Assembly: GCF_003473485.1 (NCBI RefSeq) | Contig: NC_053045.1 | Coordinates: 31,594,494-31,658,493 of the forward strand | Direction: 5' to 3' | Length of the DNA stretch: 64,000 nt | From: Medicago truncatula | Taxonomy: Eukaryota; Streptophyta; Magnoliopsida; Fabales; Fabaceae | In this document: positions 9,950 through 21,690 of the stretch, piece after piece | Numbering within the stretch: position 1 is the stretch's first letter | Layout: the number at the start of each line of letters is the position of its first letter | Notes under the pieces: generated by a model | The model's input: the letters and a program-made list of their open reading frames with translations, nothing else | The model's database searches: none | What the model was told of the DNA's origin: nothing | Made by a program: the position numbers and the translations under genes

Positions 9950-10072
9950 TTAGGGTTTGAAAATTGAGAAAGAAAATGATTGTGAATTGGAAGGAGATTG
10001 AAGTGAGCTATATATAAAAGCGATTTCACGTTCTGATTGGTTGTTGAAGATTCACACGGATCGATGACGTGG
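9950..10072 (-). promoter_or_regulatory. H2B promoter: telo-box, TATA, CCAAT, Type I element
   Basis: Minus strand, reading toward the ATG: Type I element CCACGTCATCGATCCGTG (10055-10072), CCAAT box (reverse of attgg, about 10036-10040), TATA box (TATATATAG, about 10009-10018), and a telo-box AAACCCTAA (reverse of 9950-9958) in the leader. This is the expected S-phase histone promoter arrangement. A degenerate second hexamer/octamer-like site ('catggattgatgagttgg') lies near 10146-10163. Confidence 0.75.
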
Positions 10073-10430
10073 ATTTTCTGGTGTTTTTTTATATATCTTT
10101 TTTGGAAAAGCGGTAGAGTGAAACGGTATGATTTCCGATTCTTCACATGGATTGATGAGTTGGCCGTTGCCATTTCCGTTGAATTACTGTGTAAATGGAC
10201 GGTTGAAATTACGTTACTATATTTTCTCATCGGATCAATTTTAGTAGTACTGCTTTTCATTTCCATTGGCGCCTAACTCTCAAGGAACTTTGCCTCCACT
10301 ACATTTTTAAATTTAGGGAAGCAATCAATTTGGTTCATACAATCAGTCTCTTTAATTTGTGCCAAATATTAATTTTTAAAATTTATAATAGTTATTATAT
10401 ATAAAATAAATACGAAAGTGTTTTATTCTA

Positions 10431-10929
10431 GGGTTAAATATGTTTTTGATCCCTATAAATATGTCAACTTTTCGTTTTAGTCCCTCTAAAATTTTCCTTC
10501 AACTTTTAGTCCTATAAAATTTTCAATCACTACTTTTGGTCCCTATTTTTAATTTAATTTATGTATTTTTTAATGAAATTGTGCAGAAATGTGTCAAATA
10601 TTCTAAAAACAATTCCTAAAAAAAATTAGATTTTTTTAACAAAACACAAATTAAATATGAATTTTTAACCATAAAGAATATAAAAATTCATATTAAATTC
10701 ATGTTTTGTTAAAAAATTCTTAATTTTTTTTGGAGTCATTCTTATAATATTTTGAATTTTTCTGGAAAATTTTATTAAATAATATGAATTCTACATATGA
10801 GTTTACTTTAAAAGAGGGACCAAAAGTGAAGATTGAAAACTTTATAGGGACTAAAAGTTGAAGGAAAATTTTAGAAGGACTAAAACGAAAAGTTGACATA
10901 TTTATAGGAACCAAAAACATATTTAACCC
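10431..10929. mobile_element. Mutator-type MITE with 9-bp duplication (copy 1)
   Basis: A 499-bp element with long inverted ends, starting GGGTTAAATATGTTTTTGAT and ending in the reverse complement (ATATTTAACCC). It is flanked by the 9-bp duplication TTTATTCTA at 10422-10430 and 10930-10938. The 9-bp target site indicates Mutator-superfamily transposition. The arms contain repeated 'GGTCCCTAT' and 'GGGACTAAAA' phrases. It has no transposase. A near-identical copy lies at 13895-14394. Confidence 0.85.
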
Positions 10930-11035
10930 TTTATTCTATTCACTGTTGTATTAAAATATTGAGCTACTTAAAAAGGTGAGTTGTGTCAAATTTGTCAATT
11001 ATATAAAATTAATCCCTAAATTATAGTTTAATCAA

Positions 11036-11871
11036 GGCTTAAATATGCATTTCATCCCTGTAATTATAGGCCATTTGATTTTTCATCCCTGAGCTTACTA
11101 ATCATCCCATTTTGCCCCTGTAAAAATTACCCATTTAAAATTCCGTCCCTCTTCCTGATTAATCACTGCCACGTCATCAAATTAGCAAAATGGCATGGGA
11201 ATGGACAAAAATACCCTCAAATTAATCTTCTTCACTCCTTCAAGCTTCCCTTGAGAAACCTGATTCATTTTTTCTTCTTTGAGAAATCATCAATCTCCCT
11301 GCTTCATTCTTTTTCTTCAAGTTTCCAAACAGAACACATGCAATAAAGCGATAGTGAAAAAAGAAAATGAACCAATAAAGGAGAAGGAAGATGAAACCTC
11401 AATCCAGACGGAATTGGTAGTGCACGTGGTGGTTGTTGGAGGAAGGAGCTGCTCGTGGCGGTGCTCTGATCAAATATGACGGTAACGGCGACGTAGATCG
11501 ATTTACGGCAGTGTTGAATGTGATTGATGTTGCAGCTATTTCCACTCATTTCTATAAATATGACGGTATCAGCCTTTTTTTATTTTTGGATATGGGTGAT
11601 GGATTTTGATGAGTTTGAACACGTTGATATTGGAGGTTATGGGTGGATTATTAGTTGACGATGAAGTGGAAGAGGATGAGGAAGAAGGAGGGGTATTTTT
11701 GTCCATTCCCATGTCATTTTGCTAATTTGATGACGTGGCAGTGATTAATCGGGAAGAGGGACGAAATTTGAAATGATTAATTTTTACAGTGGCAAAATGG
11801 GAGGATTAGTAAGCTCAGGAATGAAAAATCAAATGACCTATAATTACAGGGATGAAATGCATATTTAAGCC
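11036..11871. mobile_element. Mutator-type inverted-repeat element with unique interior
   Basis: An 836-bp element with terminal inverted repeats of about 180 bp. It starts GGCTTAAATATGCATTTCAT and ends in the reverse complement, with the 9-bp duplication TTTAATCAA at 11027-11035 and 11872-11880. The interior (about 11220-11690) is non-repetitive and less AT-rich, with ORFs of up to 81 residues that I do not recognise. It may be captured host sequence (Pack-MULE style). Confidence 0.85.
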
Positions 11872-12239
11872 TTTAATCAATATAGTAGTACTTTGTTGTA
11901 CACTTGGTTCATCAAATACTAAATGAGAAAGCCTCCCAAGCAGTGAAAGGTTAAAGGAAGGTTAGGGCATCTGAGTGACGGAATCTAAAGTCCACTAATT
12001 AAGTGGGTAGGTCTTGAGGACCTTAGATTAAATTAAAGCTTAGTAGAATTAGACAATAATGAAGTCATTTGGGTTAGACTTGTGTTGTTGACCGATCATC
12101 GTTCTATTAAAGAGAATCACACATATGCTAATTTTTTTCATACAAAAGTATCCAAAGAGATATAAGGGCATCTCGAATGGGATAATTGATCTTGGTTGCT
12201 GAACTTGATTTTTGTGGGCCTAAATTGCCACATTTCATT

Positions 12240-13660
12240 TAAGCAATCTTAATCAATTTTCCTTCAAAGGTGATTTACACGGGGTGTTTCTCCTTCTAAA
12301 ATGTTGAAAAACGTGTTGGACGTGTTTAAAACATTAATGTCATTGTTTGAATCCGTAGTACCAAAAAAATCATGTCAAATCCACAAGTCATATGATGCAA
12401 CTGCCTCAAGCATGATCGTTGGTTTCCCATTATCTCCTCGACAAAATTGTCATTTCCAAGCCATTAGACAATTTTCCCGTTCCCAATGCATACAATCAAT
12501 GGAACCTAACATCGTACTTTAAGCAAGCATTTAGTGTCTTCATTGTTAGGCCATTTCAAGTACTAAGGCCCAAAAATTGTGTGCACTCATGTTACAAACC
12601 TCTCTAAACACTCCAGACACAATCATCCACACCATCAGCAGGAACTCCATATGCTAACAAACGAAGAGTGACAATGCACTTCTGCAGTGGTGAAAGGCCT
12701 AATCTACGAACTGCATCAACCCTTGTTTGGAAGTAATCATCATGATTTCTATGGGCTTCAACAATTCGAAGAAACGCATGTCTTCGTATTTTGAACCTTC
12801 GGTGAAATTGATCGTCTGCGTGTACAAGATTTGCAGAGGAGTAGTCGTTAAATAAGCAAGTATGTCCTTCTTCACGACTTTGATTTATCACCCTTATTTT
12901 TTGTCTGCGACTAGTGTTGTTTTCAGCTTGTTGCCCTTCACGTATCAATCATACCACTTCTCTTGCAGGGTTGTCCTCAAAGCATTCATCTTACACTTGG
13001 TTCCATATTGCATCGGAGTTAGTGTTAGGATCCATTGTACACATGATATATGAAAATAAGAGAATTATATAGTATTAGAAAACGAGAGAAGGTTGAATAG
13101 ATGATAGGATTGGTAATGTTCTCTTAAGTTGGTTGTTTATAACGGCTAGTTTTTTAATGGCTATTTTTATAACGGTTAGTTTTTTAACCTCTAGTTTTAT
13201 AACGGCTAGTTTTTTAATTGCTAGTTTTATTAACAATCTTAATAACATTTACATATAAATTCAAAATTCAATTAACTTGAATGAACACCAACGACTAAAT
13301 TTTATATGAAATGATTGAAATTTAACTTGAATGAACATTAAATTTAAGTTATACGTAAATGATTTTAAACTTGAACCAAACTTGAATTAACCCTAAACGA
13401 TTAGTTTTCATTTGAAATTATTATAATTAGATAGATTAAATACAAGCTTACAGTAATAAACAACAATACACTTATATGAAATTACAATATTTAATTAATT
13501 CATTCCTAACATATGCCTAATACGATTACAACAAAATTTATGATCTCAAAAGTGTGTCTCATACATAGTAGTTGTAACATTTACGATGATTTCATACCAC
13601 TTTGCCTCATTCTCACCCTCCCTTGCCTTTGCATCTGCCTCCTTATAGCTAATGAAAATG
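12240..13660 (-). mobile_element. Decayed PIF/Harbinger transposon
   Basis: The transposase relic spans about 12240-13035 on the minus strand. It begins at an ATG (13035, MDPNTNSDAIW) and includes HAFLRIVEAHRNHDDYFQTR, LGLSPLQKCIVTLRLLAYG and VPADGVDD. A gap follows, then the DDE core phrases SIDCMHWE, KPTIMLEAVASYDLWI and FGTTDSNNDINVLN. These are hallmarks of plant HARBI1-like transposases. Several stops (including TGA codons in the core) and frame changes make it dead. At 13540-13650 a minus-strand stretch REGENEAKWYEIIVNV resembles the end of the companion Myb/SANT-like ORF1. Phrase 'gggcatctcgaatggg' at 12167 may be part of one terminal repeat. Confidence 0.75.
13137..13230. repeat. Short tandem repeat of AACGGCTAGTTTTTTAA
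   Basis: About four imperfect units of 'ttataacggctagttttttaa' lie head to tail upstream of the Harbinger transposase start, probably part of that element's 5' region. Confidence 0.7.
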
Positions 13661-13831
13661 CTAATAGTTGATAATATTATAACATATATTCTCATAGTAT
13701 ATATTTTATTGTATTATATAGTAAAATATAAACTTTTAAATTTAATTCGTATTACTCCTTCAATTTTTTTTTTTTAATTCATATTACGTTCCTTCAAAAA
13801 AGAAATCAATCCATATTATGTATTTTTTAGT

Positions 13832-14625
13832 GTCAATTAAGTTTTTAGTCCCTATAAATATTTACAGATTTGTTTTTAGTCCCAATAAAATAAAGGGTTA
13901 AATATGTTTTTGGTCCCTATAAATATGTCAATTTTTCGTTTTAGTCCCTCTAAAATTTTCCTTCAACTTTTAGTCCCTATAAAATTTTCAATCACTACTT
14001 TTGATCCCTATTTTTAATTTAATTTTTGTATTTTTTAATGAAATTGTGCAGAAATGTGTCAAATATTCTAAAAACAATTCCTAAAAAAAATTAGATTTTT
14101 TTAACAAAATACAAATTAAATATGAATTTTTAACCATAAACAATATAAAAATTCATATTAAATTCATGTTTAGTTAAAAAATTCTTAATTTTTTTTGGAG
14201 TCATTCTTATAATATTTTGAATTTTTCTGGAAAATTTTATTAAATAATATGAATTCTACATATGAGTTTACTTTAAAAGAGGGACCAAAAGTGAAGATTG
14301 AAAACTTTATAGGGACTAAAAGTTGAAGGAAAAATTTAGAGGGACTAAAACGAAAAGTTGACATATTTATAGGGACCAAAAACATATTTAACTCTAAAAT
14401 AAAATCACACTTTTTAGTTTCTGTGACATTTTCCTTAAGCATTTTAAGAACTAAAAATGTTGATGAAATTTTTTTATAAGGACTAAAAATGCTAATGGTA
14501 AATTTTTATAGGGACTAAAAATGCTGATGGAAAATTTTATAAGGATTAATAAGTGTGATTTTATTTTATAGGGACGAAAAACAAAATTATGAATATTTAC
14601 AGAGACCATTTACTTAATTAACCCT
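13832..14625. mobile_element. Inverted-repeat element interrupted by a younger MITE
   Basis: The left arm (from 'gtcaattaagtttttagtcc', 13832-13885) pairs with the right arm (about 14550-14625, reading 'gaatatttacagagaccatttacttaatta'). The phrase 'ataaaataaaatcacac' is split by the 13895-14394 insertion. Without the insertion the element is about 290 bp. Its interior repeats 'gggactaaaaatgctgatgg' three times (about 14440-14545). Confidence 0.65.
13895..14394. mobile_element. Mutator-type MITE with 9-bp duplication (copy 2)
   Basis: A 500-bp element nearly identical to 10431-10929. It is flanked by TAAAATAAA at 13886-13894 and 14395-14403. The end has drifted slightly (AACTC for AACCC). It is nested inside the older element at 13832-14625, so it is the younger of the two. 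Confidence 0.85.
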
Positions 14626-14770
14626 ATTTTTTTAAAGAATAGTTAACTTGTAAAATAAAAAAAATGGATAGTTAAATTTTGAGTTTTTTTATTTTATGTA
14701 ATAGTGCATATTAAATGCAAAAAAAATAGAAGTAAATCAATATGAATGCAAGAAATCAAAATAAAACACA

Positions 14771-14844
14771 TGGCTTCGCCCGGGTTCGAACCGGAGACCT
14801 TCAGTGTGTTAGACTGACGTGATAACCAACTACACCACGAAACC
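14771..14844 (-). tRNA. tRNA-Val (anticodon AAC)
   Basis: A 74-nt cloverleaf on the minus strand. The acceptor stem is GGTTTCG with CGAAGCC plus discriminator A. The D-arm/box A is GTGGTGTAGTTGGTTATCAC. The anticodon stem-loop is CAGTCTAACACACTG with loop CTAACAC, giving AAC (valine). Box B is GGTTCGAACCC. No intron and no encoded CCA are present. T-runs follow within about 15 nt downstream on the minus strand (reverse of 'aaataaaac'), serving as a polymerase III terminator. Confidence 0.95.
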
Positions 14845-14871
14845 AACTTGTCGCTTCGTTTCAACAAACTG

Positions 14872-15000
14872 TATATATAATGTAACCTATTACATTGTCT
14901 CTTATTTCCCTTTATTACGCTGCATATTTCAATTATCCTATTTTCTTCTCTTCTTCTCTCTCACAAAAAAAACTTCACAACCCCTCGACGAAACCCTAAC
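14872..15000 (+). promoter_or_regulatory. ALY/REF gene promoter and leader signals
   Basis: TATATATAA at 14872-14880 lies about 185 bp before the ATG. A CT-rich leader (about 14940-14962) and a telo-box AAACCCTAA (14991-14999) follow, features common in plant genes for RNA and translation functions. The TATA box lies only about 28 bp from the 5' end of the divergent tRNA-Val. Confidence 0.5.
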
Positions 15001-15060
15001 TTTTTCACGATCCTTCTTCTTCCTCTTCCTCCCTCTCGTTGAACTCTCAAAATCACAACC

Positions 15061-18000
15061 ATGTCTGCAGCACTCGATATGACCCTCGACGACATCATTA
15101 AGAACAACAAAAAATCCGGATCCGGTAACCCTAGAGGAGGCCGTTCCAGACCCGGACCCGCTTCCGGACCTGGACCCGCTCGCCGTATTCTTAATCGCGC
15201 CGGTAACCGCGCCGCACCTTACTCCGCCGCTAAGGTAACTAGCTTGCTTCTCTCACTTGTTCAATTTTTGTATGGTTTGTTTGCTTTTTGATTCCAAACC
15301 CTAATTTTTTGTTTGGATTTGATTTGTTTTGGTTTTAGGCGCCGGAGACGACGTGGCAGCATGATTTGTATGCAGATCAGCATGTAGCTGCGGCGGCGTA
15401 TCCAGCAGCTCAAGGTGGTCGTGCTCCTTCTATTGAAACTGGAACCAAGCTCTATATTTCTAATTTGGATTATGGTGTTTCCAATGATGATATTAAGGTA
15501 TTATCTCTTTTTCAGCATGACATGTTAATATTAGTGAATTTTGTTAGTGATTTTATGTGTATGTTATTCTAGTGATTTATAGATCCATTTTTATGGCCCT
15601 GTTTGGATAATCAACTTATAGTGTAAGCGATTATGTATAAGCTACTCCAAAATGAAAAACTATTTTTATAGCAAAAGATAAAATGAAGTTAAGTTGTTTT
15701 CTTATAAGCTATAAGCTGTTTTCATAAGAGATCTTGAAAAACTTATGAATATAAGTTGAAAATAACTTATTAACATGTCATAAGCTTTTTTCATAAGTTC
15801 TCCGAAACAGTCTTACCATACTTATGCTAGTAGATAAGCTCAAATATGCCAATCCAAACCGACTTTTTATGGTAAAAGGTATTTAAAAAGTGATTTAAGG
15901 AAAAGCTATGGAAAAAATCATAAATATATGCAAAGGCATTTTTTTCCTCTTCATATGATTTAATGATATTAGTGATTAGTGAAGTAGTATCTGGAAATTT
16001 GTTTGGGCACCTGTATTGCTATCTGATATTGTGTGAGAGTATGCTCGGAGAGTGGGAAGGTTGGGTTTTAAATTAGTCTAGTTCTATGGTGCACAAGTAA
16101 GATAGTGTTGTACCATGCCCATTTTTTCCACCATTGGATTAATAAGTTCCGCCACATCTAACTTGATCCAATGGTGGAAACAAACATGCTTATGGTACGA
16201 CTCCGACCTCATTTGTGCACCATAGAACTAAACCAGCATTTAAATCAATCTGGATTTTTGCTTGATGCTATAACTTTTCTTTTCTTATGCGCTCAAGATG
16301 TTGCCACTGACTTTAAATAAACATTTTTATGCAGCTATAGCTTGTAGCATTGTTCATGCATGTGGAATTTGATTTCTAATTGGCTTCTCTTTTTTAACTT
16401 GTGAAAAAAAGTATTTCGAAATAGTAGCTTATATTCATATGATTACTGGCTTCTATTAGGGTTTGGGTCATTGAATTTGAATTTGATTAGCTTATGTTTA
16501 CGTGTCTCAATTTTTTCAGAAGCTCTACATATGCTTCATGATAAATATTTTATAAGCTTGCAATGAGTATTTTATTAGCTGTGAATTCTAAACTTCTTAT
16601 AATTGGAAAGCTCCCATATGTTTAAAGCTAGTCCAAGCAGGGCTTATACAAAGAAGATAATGTATTAGTGTGCTTTAAAGTAGTTGAACGTAAAATGTAC
16701 TCTTACATTGCAGCATTATCGGGCTTTAAAATCTTGAGGTGCTAGCTAGGTCTTTAGAAAAGAAGCTCAAAATTTAAAAACGTGAAGTACAACATCTTTC
16801 TATTTGCATTGATATTCTTTTACGAAATCAATGAATTGTTCAAGCATGCAATAAGTTACCCTAAATATTAAAGGTTCCTTTTACCAATTCATAAGATGCT
16901 TGCGAGCTATTGTTCGAAAGTCTGATACTAGTTGTTCTTTTAACTTGCTGTTTTACTCCGTTTAGCATCATAGATTAGTGACCAAGTTATATGGCTTAGA
17001 TTTCAATTGTTTTAATGTTGTGATAAATGGTGCTACCGTCACATCTTAAATGTACTATAAAGGCACTCTTACGGCACCTAGCCTGTGCCCTGTGTGCCTT
17101 AGGCATGCCTTCAACTACACTGATCTGCCTTCCTTCTACCCAGAACTAAAACTCAATATGCTTACTTTACTATTTTAGTATTTGTGAAGGAAGCCACCTA
17201 TTAGATTGTAATTTTGCATTCTTTCAAAATATGTGAATATATATAGGCTCCTTGTTTTACAATTAATATTTAGAATTCTATTTTTACATTATGCAGGAGT
17301 TGTTTTCTGAAGTTGGTGACTTGAAACGGCACGGCGTTCATTATGACAGGAGTGGCAGATCGAAGGTATCTTTGTCCAGTTGGCTTAATTTGGTCGTTCT
17401 GATCAATTCTTTCTGTCGTGCTATAGTTTAGAAAAAAAACTCTTTTTCATAGGGTACCGCAGAAGTAGTCTTCTCACGGAGACAAGATGCTGTAGCTGCT
17501 GTGAAGAGATACAACAATGTTCAACTAGATGGGAAACCAATGAAGATAGAGATTGTTGGAACCAACATTTCTACACCTGGTGCGGCTCCTGTTGTAAATG
17601 CACCCATTGGAAATTTTAATGGAATTCCTCAAAGGTATTCACTGGTTTCTTGAATGTGCTTTACTGATATGTTTTTTGAAGTGCAAACCTTTCTACATTC
17701 TATTTGCTTCCTGTATGGGGCTAATTATTGGATACTCAAATGGTGATTTTGGGTGTGCACACGTGTGATTTAATTTTTGTTTTATCCTTGCTGCTATACT
17801 TGATTAACTCATACTTTACGATGATCACAATCAGTTGACATCTGTTATTTGTTGTCCTTGTTACGAGGAATTTTCAATCTTTATAATGGTAAAAAGCTTT
17901 TGGATTCAATTTTCTGAGTCAGTTTTTTCCCCATTCTTTGACGTATTGGAAGTATACTATCAACTGTTCTTTTCATCCTTTGACTTATTGGAAGTCTAGA

Positions 18001-18501
18001 CTGTTTTTTATATCCCCTTGTTGGACCCTATATCAGTAAATTGCTGCTAACAAATTCTGGTCGCTAGTTAGTTCTAAATACCCTGTGCATATGGATGTGA
18101 GTGTACCATGTTTCTTTGTTCTTAATAACTGTGTTCCATTTTTGGATCTCGTTTTTTGAAATTTTAATTTGAATATTTTTGACACACAGGAAACCACTGA
18201 TACTGTTGCGAAGAACTTTTGTTTGACTGTATTATTAATTTGGTATTATTTTTCATGCATTAAAAATAACTGAAACTTATCTGTTTTGAGCAGTGGGCAA
18301 GGCAGAGTTGGAGAATTTCGAGGGCCGGGAGGAAGAGGTCAAGGCATTCGAAGAAATCGAGGACGTGGAAGAGGTAGCGGTGGACCCCGTGGTGGTGGTC
18401 GTGGTGGAGGTCGTGGTAGAGGCCGTGATGATAAAGTATCTGCAGAAGATCTTGATGCTGAGCTGGAGAAGTATCATGCTGAGGCCATGCAATTAAACTG
18501 A
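15061..18501 (+). CDS. ALY (THO4-like): ALY/REF mRNA-export adaptor (THO4-like)
   Basis: Five coding exons: 15061-15234, 15339-15497, 17297-17365, 17453-17634 and 18294-18501, all with GT-AG introns, encoding 263 residues. The protein bridges spliced mRNA to the export receptor as part of the TREX complex in the nucleus (family knowledge). The N-terminal UAP56-binding motif is LDMTLDDIIKNNK (residues 5-17). An Arg/Gly/Pro-rich linker follows, then one RRM (about 95-170) with RNP2 LYISNL (96-101) and RNP1 KGTAEVVF (134-141). The C-terminus is an RGG-rich region (about 200-240) and the second conserved UAP56-binding helix, SAEDLDAELEKYHAEAMQLN. Length fits plant ALY proteins (about 240-290). 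Intron 2 (1.8 kb) carries two MITEs. The 3' untranslated region probably runs to about 18.78 kb. Confidence 0.93.
15597..15863. mobile_element. MITE in ALY intron 2
   Basis: A 267-bp element starting CCCTGTTTGGATAATC and ending CCAATCCAAACCGAC, with 'ataagct/agcttat' subterminal repeats. TTTTTATGG occurs on both sides (15588-15596 and 15864-15872), giving an 8- or 9-bp duplication. A related sequence lies at 59530-59776. Confidence 0.7.
16079..16230. mobile_element. 152-bp inverted-repeat MITE in ALY intron 2
   Basis: The ends TAGTTCTATGGTGCACAA and its reverse complement are perfect over 18 bp, and a second inner inverted pair ('ccaccattggat' with 'atccaatggtgg') lies inside. The ends begin and finish with TA, which could be a TA target site. 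The superfamily is not certain. Confidence 0.65.
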
Positions 18502-20921
18502 AGGAGTTATCTTAGTTCTGTTTTCTTCTTGCTTTTACATCTATGGTTATTAGGTGCGCATTGTGATGGATGACCACATATGTTTATGTATTTGGAGCCC
18601 TATGTTTTAGGGAAGGGAAAAAACTTGAGTGAAAACTGTTGCTTGATATGGAGTTTGGGCTTCTGTTGTCTAAAATATTCGTATTCCTTGGGAATGTATG
18701 AACTTTGAGTTATCAGAAGTCAGCTTGTAATGTGCATGCACTCTAGGTTACTTTCATTGACGTTATTAATTTGTTTATCAACAAGTGGATTAATGAAGTG
18801 GGAGGTGGGAACCATGCTCTCATCTATCAATGCACAGAAAAATCTTTGGCTGCAAAATGTGGGATGCTGCAGATTTTACTCACCACTGCCTTGTTATGAT
18901 TAAACTGTTACAGCGGAATCTTCAAATAAGGTAGATTCCCGCCACTCCTACCACAACCCTATCCCAAAAGAAGTAATATTTCATCTTTTATTATTTCTAT
19001 GCTGGTTTGATATATATATATATATATATAAGCTTATAATAAGGTCTGTTATCTTGAGATCTTCCTACTTGTTATAGGGGAGTACATCTTTCCTGACTGG
19101 TAATTTTGGCATATATTATTTAGCAAGATGGAACCTATCATCTGTTCTGCTTGCTACGCAGACTCTGATTGTGCTGGTCAAGATTCAGGTCTGCCAACAG
19201 AGATAGCATTCCCAGCTCGGGAATTCCAAATGGTCTACCATTGGAGTTAACATTGTGACACATTCATTCATAAAGCTCATCTAGTTTCTCTATTTTGGGA
19301 TTTGAAATGCACGGTGAACTTGCATTTCTTGAACTGTGGTTGGGGTGAAGTGCGTGCTTGTTATTTTCCACAAGCTATTTACCTTAGATTATATTGTATG
19401 GGGTGTGTTGATTGAAGTGCTTGTTATAGGGTGTTAGATCGTAGTGTGGTTTAAAATTAATAGGCGCTGCTGAACAAAATTGCTGTTATATTATTCAGGG
19501 TGGCTGTTCAAATTGACAGGCGTCGGTATATGCCTCCCTATTTGTTGGAAATACGCTTAAATTTAGATTTAAGCACATAAAGTTGTCTGTATAAAATGAT
19601 AACAATGTAATATATAATTAATAATAAAAAATATTGATGGTAAAATGATATTAATATTTTAGGTTTTGAATATAAAAGTTTTTCATAACGAAAGGCATTT
19701 GAAAGAAAAAAAGCTATATGTATGTGGGTGACTAAGTCAGCCATTAGTACATGTTACAATTTTTTTCCTCGTAAGTTATTAGAGACACTTAATGTTCCTA
19801 CCACTACCCTTGATGTTATTAGAGGCACTGTTAAGCACTATATGTAGGCAGTTCTCTAACATAGGTTCACACGTTGAGTGCTTAAGCTAGAACAAATTCC
19901 GTCAATAGATGTAACAACTTTTACAAGGGAGATACTAAAAAAAGAATAAAGTAACAACTTTTGCATTGAAAATTGTACGGTTATGAATTAACATAGTTGT
20001 AAATCTCTGGTGGATGACTTATTTAATCTTTTGGTTGAGGTTGGATTTGTAGTTTTGTTCGAATATAGATTAGTTTGCTCGAATTTCTAGATTTTTGAGC
20101 AATGTACTAATGTAGGGCTTTTAGATATATCAGAATAACTAATTACAAAGAATAGAAATACCACTTGATGCAAACCGAATAAATCAAATATAACCACAAA
20201 AGCAATATTGATTTTAGAAAGAAAATGTTGAATTTGTCTCCATTTTCAAAAAGTAAATATCAAGGCCGGCCTAAGAACCAACCCAAGAAAAGTCTTTAAA
20301 AAATTAATTTGGTTATAATTTATATGATAAATTATAGACATTTGCATAACTTAATTGATTATTAGAAAGGTCTTAATTACTCTTAGTCATGAATTCAAAT
20401 TCTTGTCTCCACAAATATATTTTATCATTAAAACATTATTTTTTTTTATCATAAATTCACCGTGTTTACCTCTCATAAAGAATTCTACTCCCACTGTTTT
20501 AAAATTACTGTCATTAAAAACTTTTACATGGATTAAAAAATATATTAAAAGCACTAAAAAAAATAATATTAAAAGCACTCAAAAAAAAAATATTAAATTT
20601 GTCAAAGGCCTCGACACAATTAAAAAATAATAATTAATTAATTCATTATAAGCCAATGAACTTATAATAAATACCTTATAAATTACACCTCCGATCACTA
20701 CGATAAACAAAAATTCACATTTTAAAATCATTCAATTAATGATGTACGTAACTTATAGCGAATAAGTTTGTTGATTAAATTTGTAATATTTACTAAATTA
20801 GTGGTTGAATTAACTTATAAATATACGAAATCACATAAAAATTATGTTTAGTTGATATGTTTTGAGAAATAGAGATGACTCAAGCCTTAGAAACCAGGCT
20901 CGTCTAGAAAAACAAATTTAC
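18502..20921. other. Spacer after ALY
   Basis: The first 280 bases are probably the ALY 3' untranslated region. A (TA)n run lies at 19011-19030. No further gene is supported; the rest is AT-rich with short spurious ORFs. Confidence 0.5.
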
Positions 20922-21656
20922 GGGGATGTATTGGATTATGATTCTAAGGAATTTTAAAAGATTTTTTTTTATCATGAAAAAGTCTTGTGGTATTCAATCA
21001 AGACTCTTTCCAATATAAAAAAAGTCTTGTATTATTCAATCAAGATTCCTTGTCATTTAAAAAAAGTTTTGTAATATTCAATCAAGACTCTTAATCACTT
21101 AAAATAAGTCTAGTGGTATTCAAAACCATTCAAATTTCGAAGGATTGTTTAATAAATCAGAATTTGATGGATTTTGTGGGATTTTCTAGTTAAATTTTAA
21201 CGATTGTTTTTACGATTGTTTTTTTCTTTTAAGATTTTACTATCTCTCCCTCTCTCTCCTCCGTTCTCTCTCACTCTCTCCTTCCTTCTCTCTCTCTCCT
21301 CCCTTCTCTCTTACTCTCTCTTTTCCTCTCCCCTCTCTCTCTCTACCTCTCCCGTAAAAAAATAAATAAAAGAGTATTTATTGAAATTTTGTGAAAGAGA
21401 GTGTTATGATGTTTTTTTCAATTTTTTTTTTTGAAGGAAGATATTTTTTTCAATTATTTCTTAAAAATTCATAAAAATCTGTTGAAATCCATAAAATCAT
21501 TTCAAATTCTTTAAAATCTTATGAATTAAATCTATTGAAATCCTTAATAATCTTTTAAAATCATCAAATTAATCAAAATCCTGCAGAGTCTTTTAAAATT
21601 CTTAAGACTTTTTTAAACAAAAATTGTCCTTTAAAAATCCTAATCCAATACACCCT
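20922..21656. mobile_element. 735-bp MITE with GGGTGTATTGGATTA ends
   Basis: The left end (ggggatgtattggattatgatt) and right end (aatcctaatccaatacaccc) are inverted repeats. Subterminal phrases 'aagtcttgtggtattcaatcaagactct' are repeated three times on the left and in degenerate form on the right. A CT-rich simple tract (about 21240-21350) occupies the middle. No clean target-site duplication is readable. Confidence 0.65.
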
Positions 21657-21690
21657 CCTTAGACAGACATATTTTCAAACAAAAATTACA

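Noticed and set aside
18277-18496. Alternative frames over the last ALY exon
   Set aside because: They are shadows of the RGG-rich coding exon; the in-phase frame from exon 4 is the real one.
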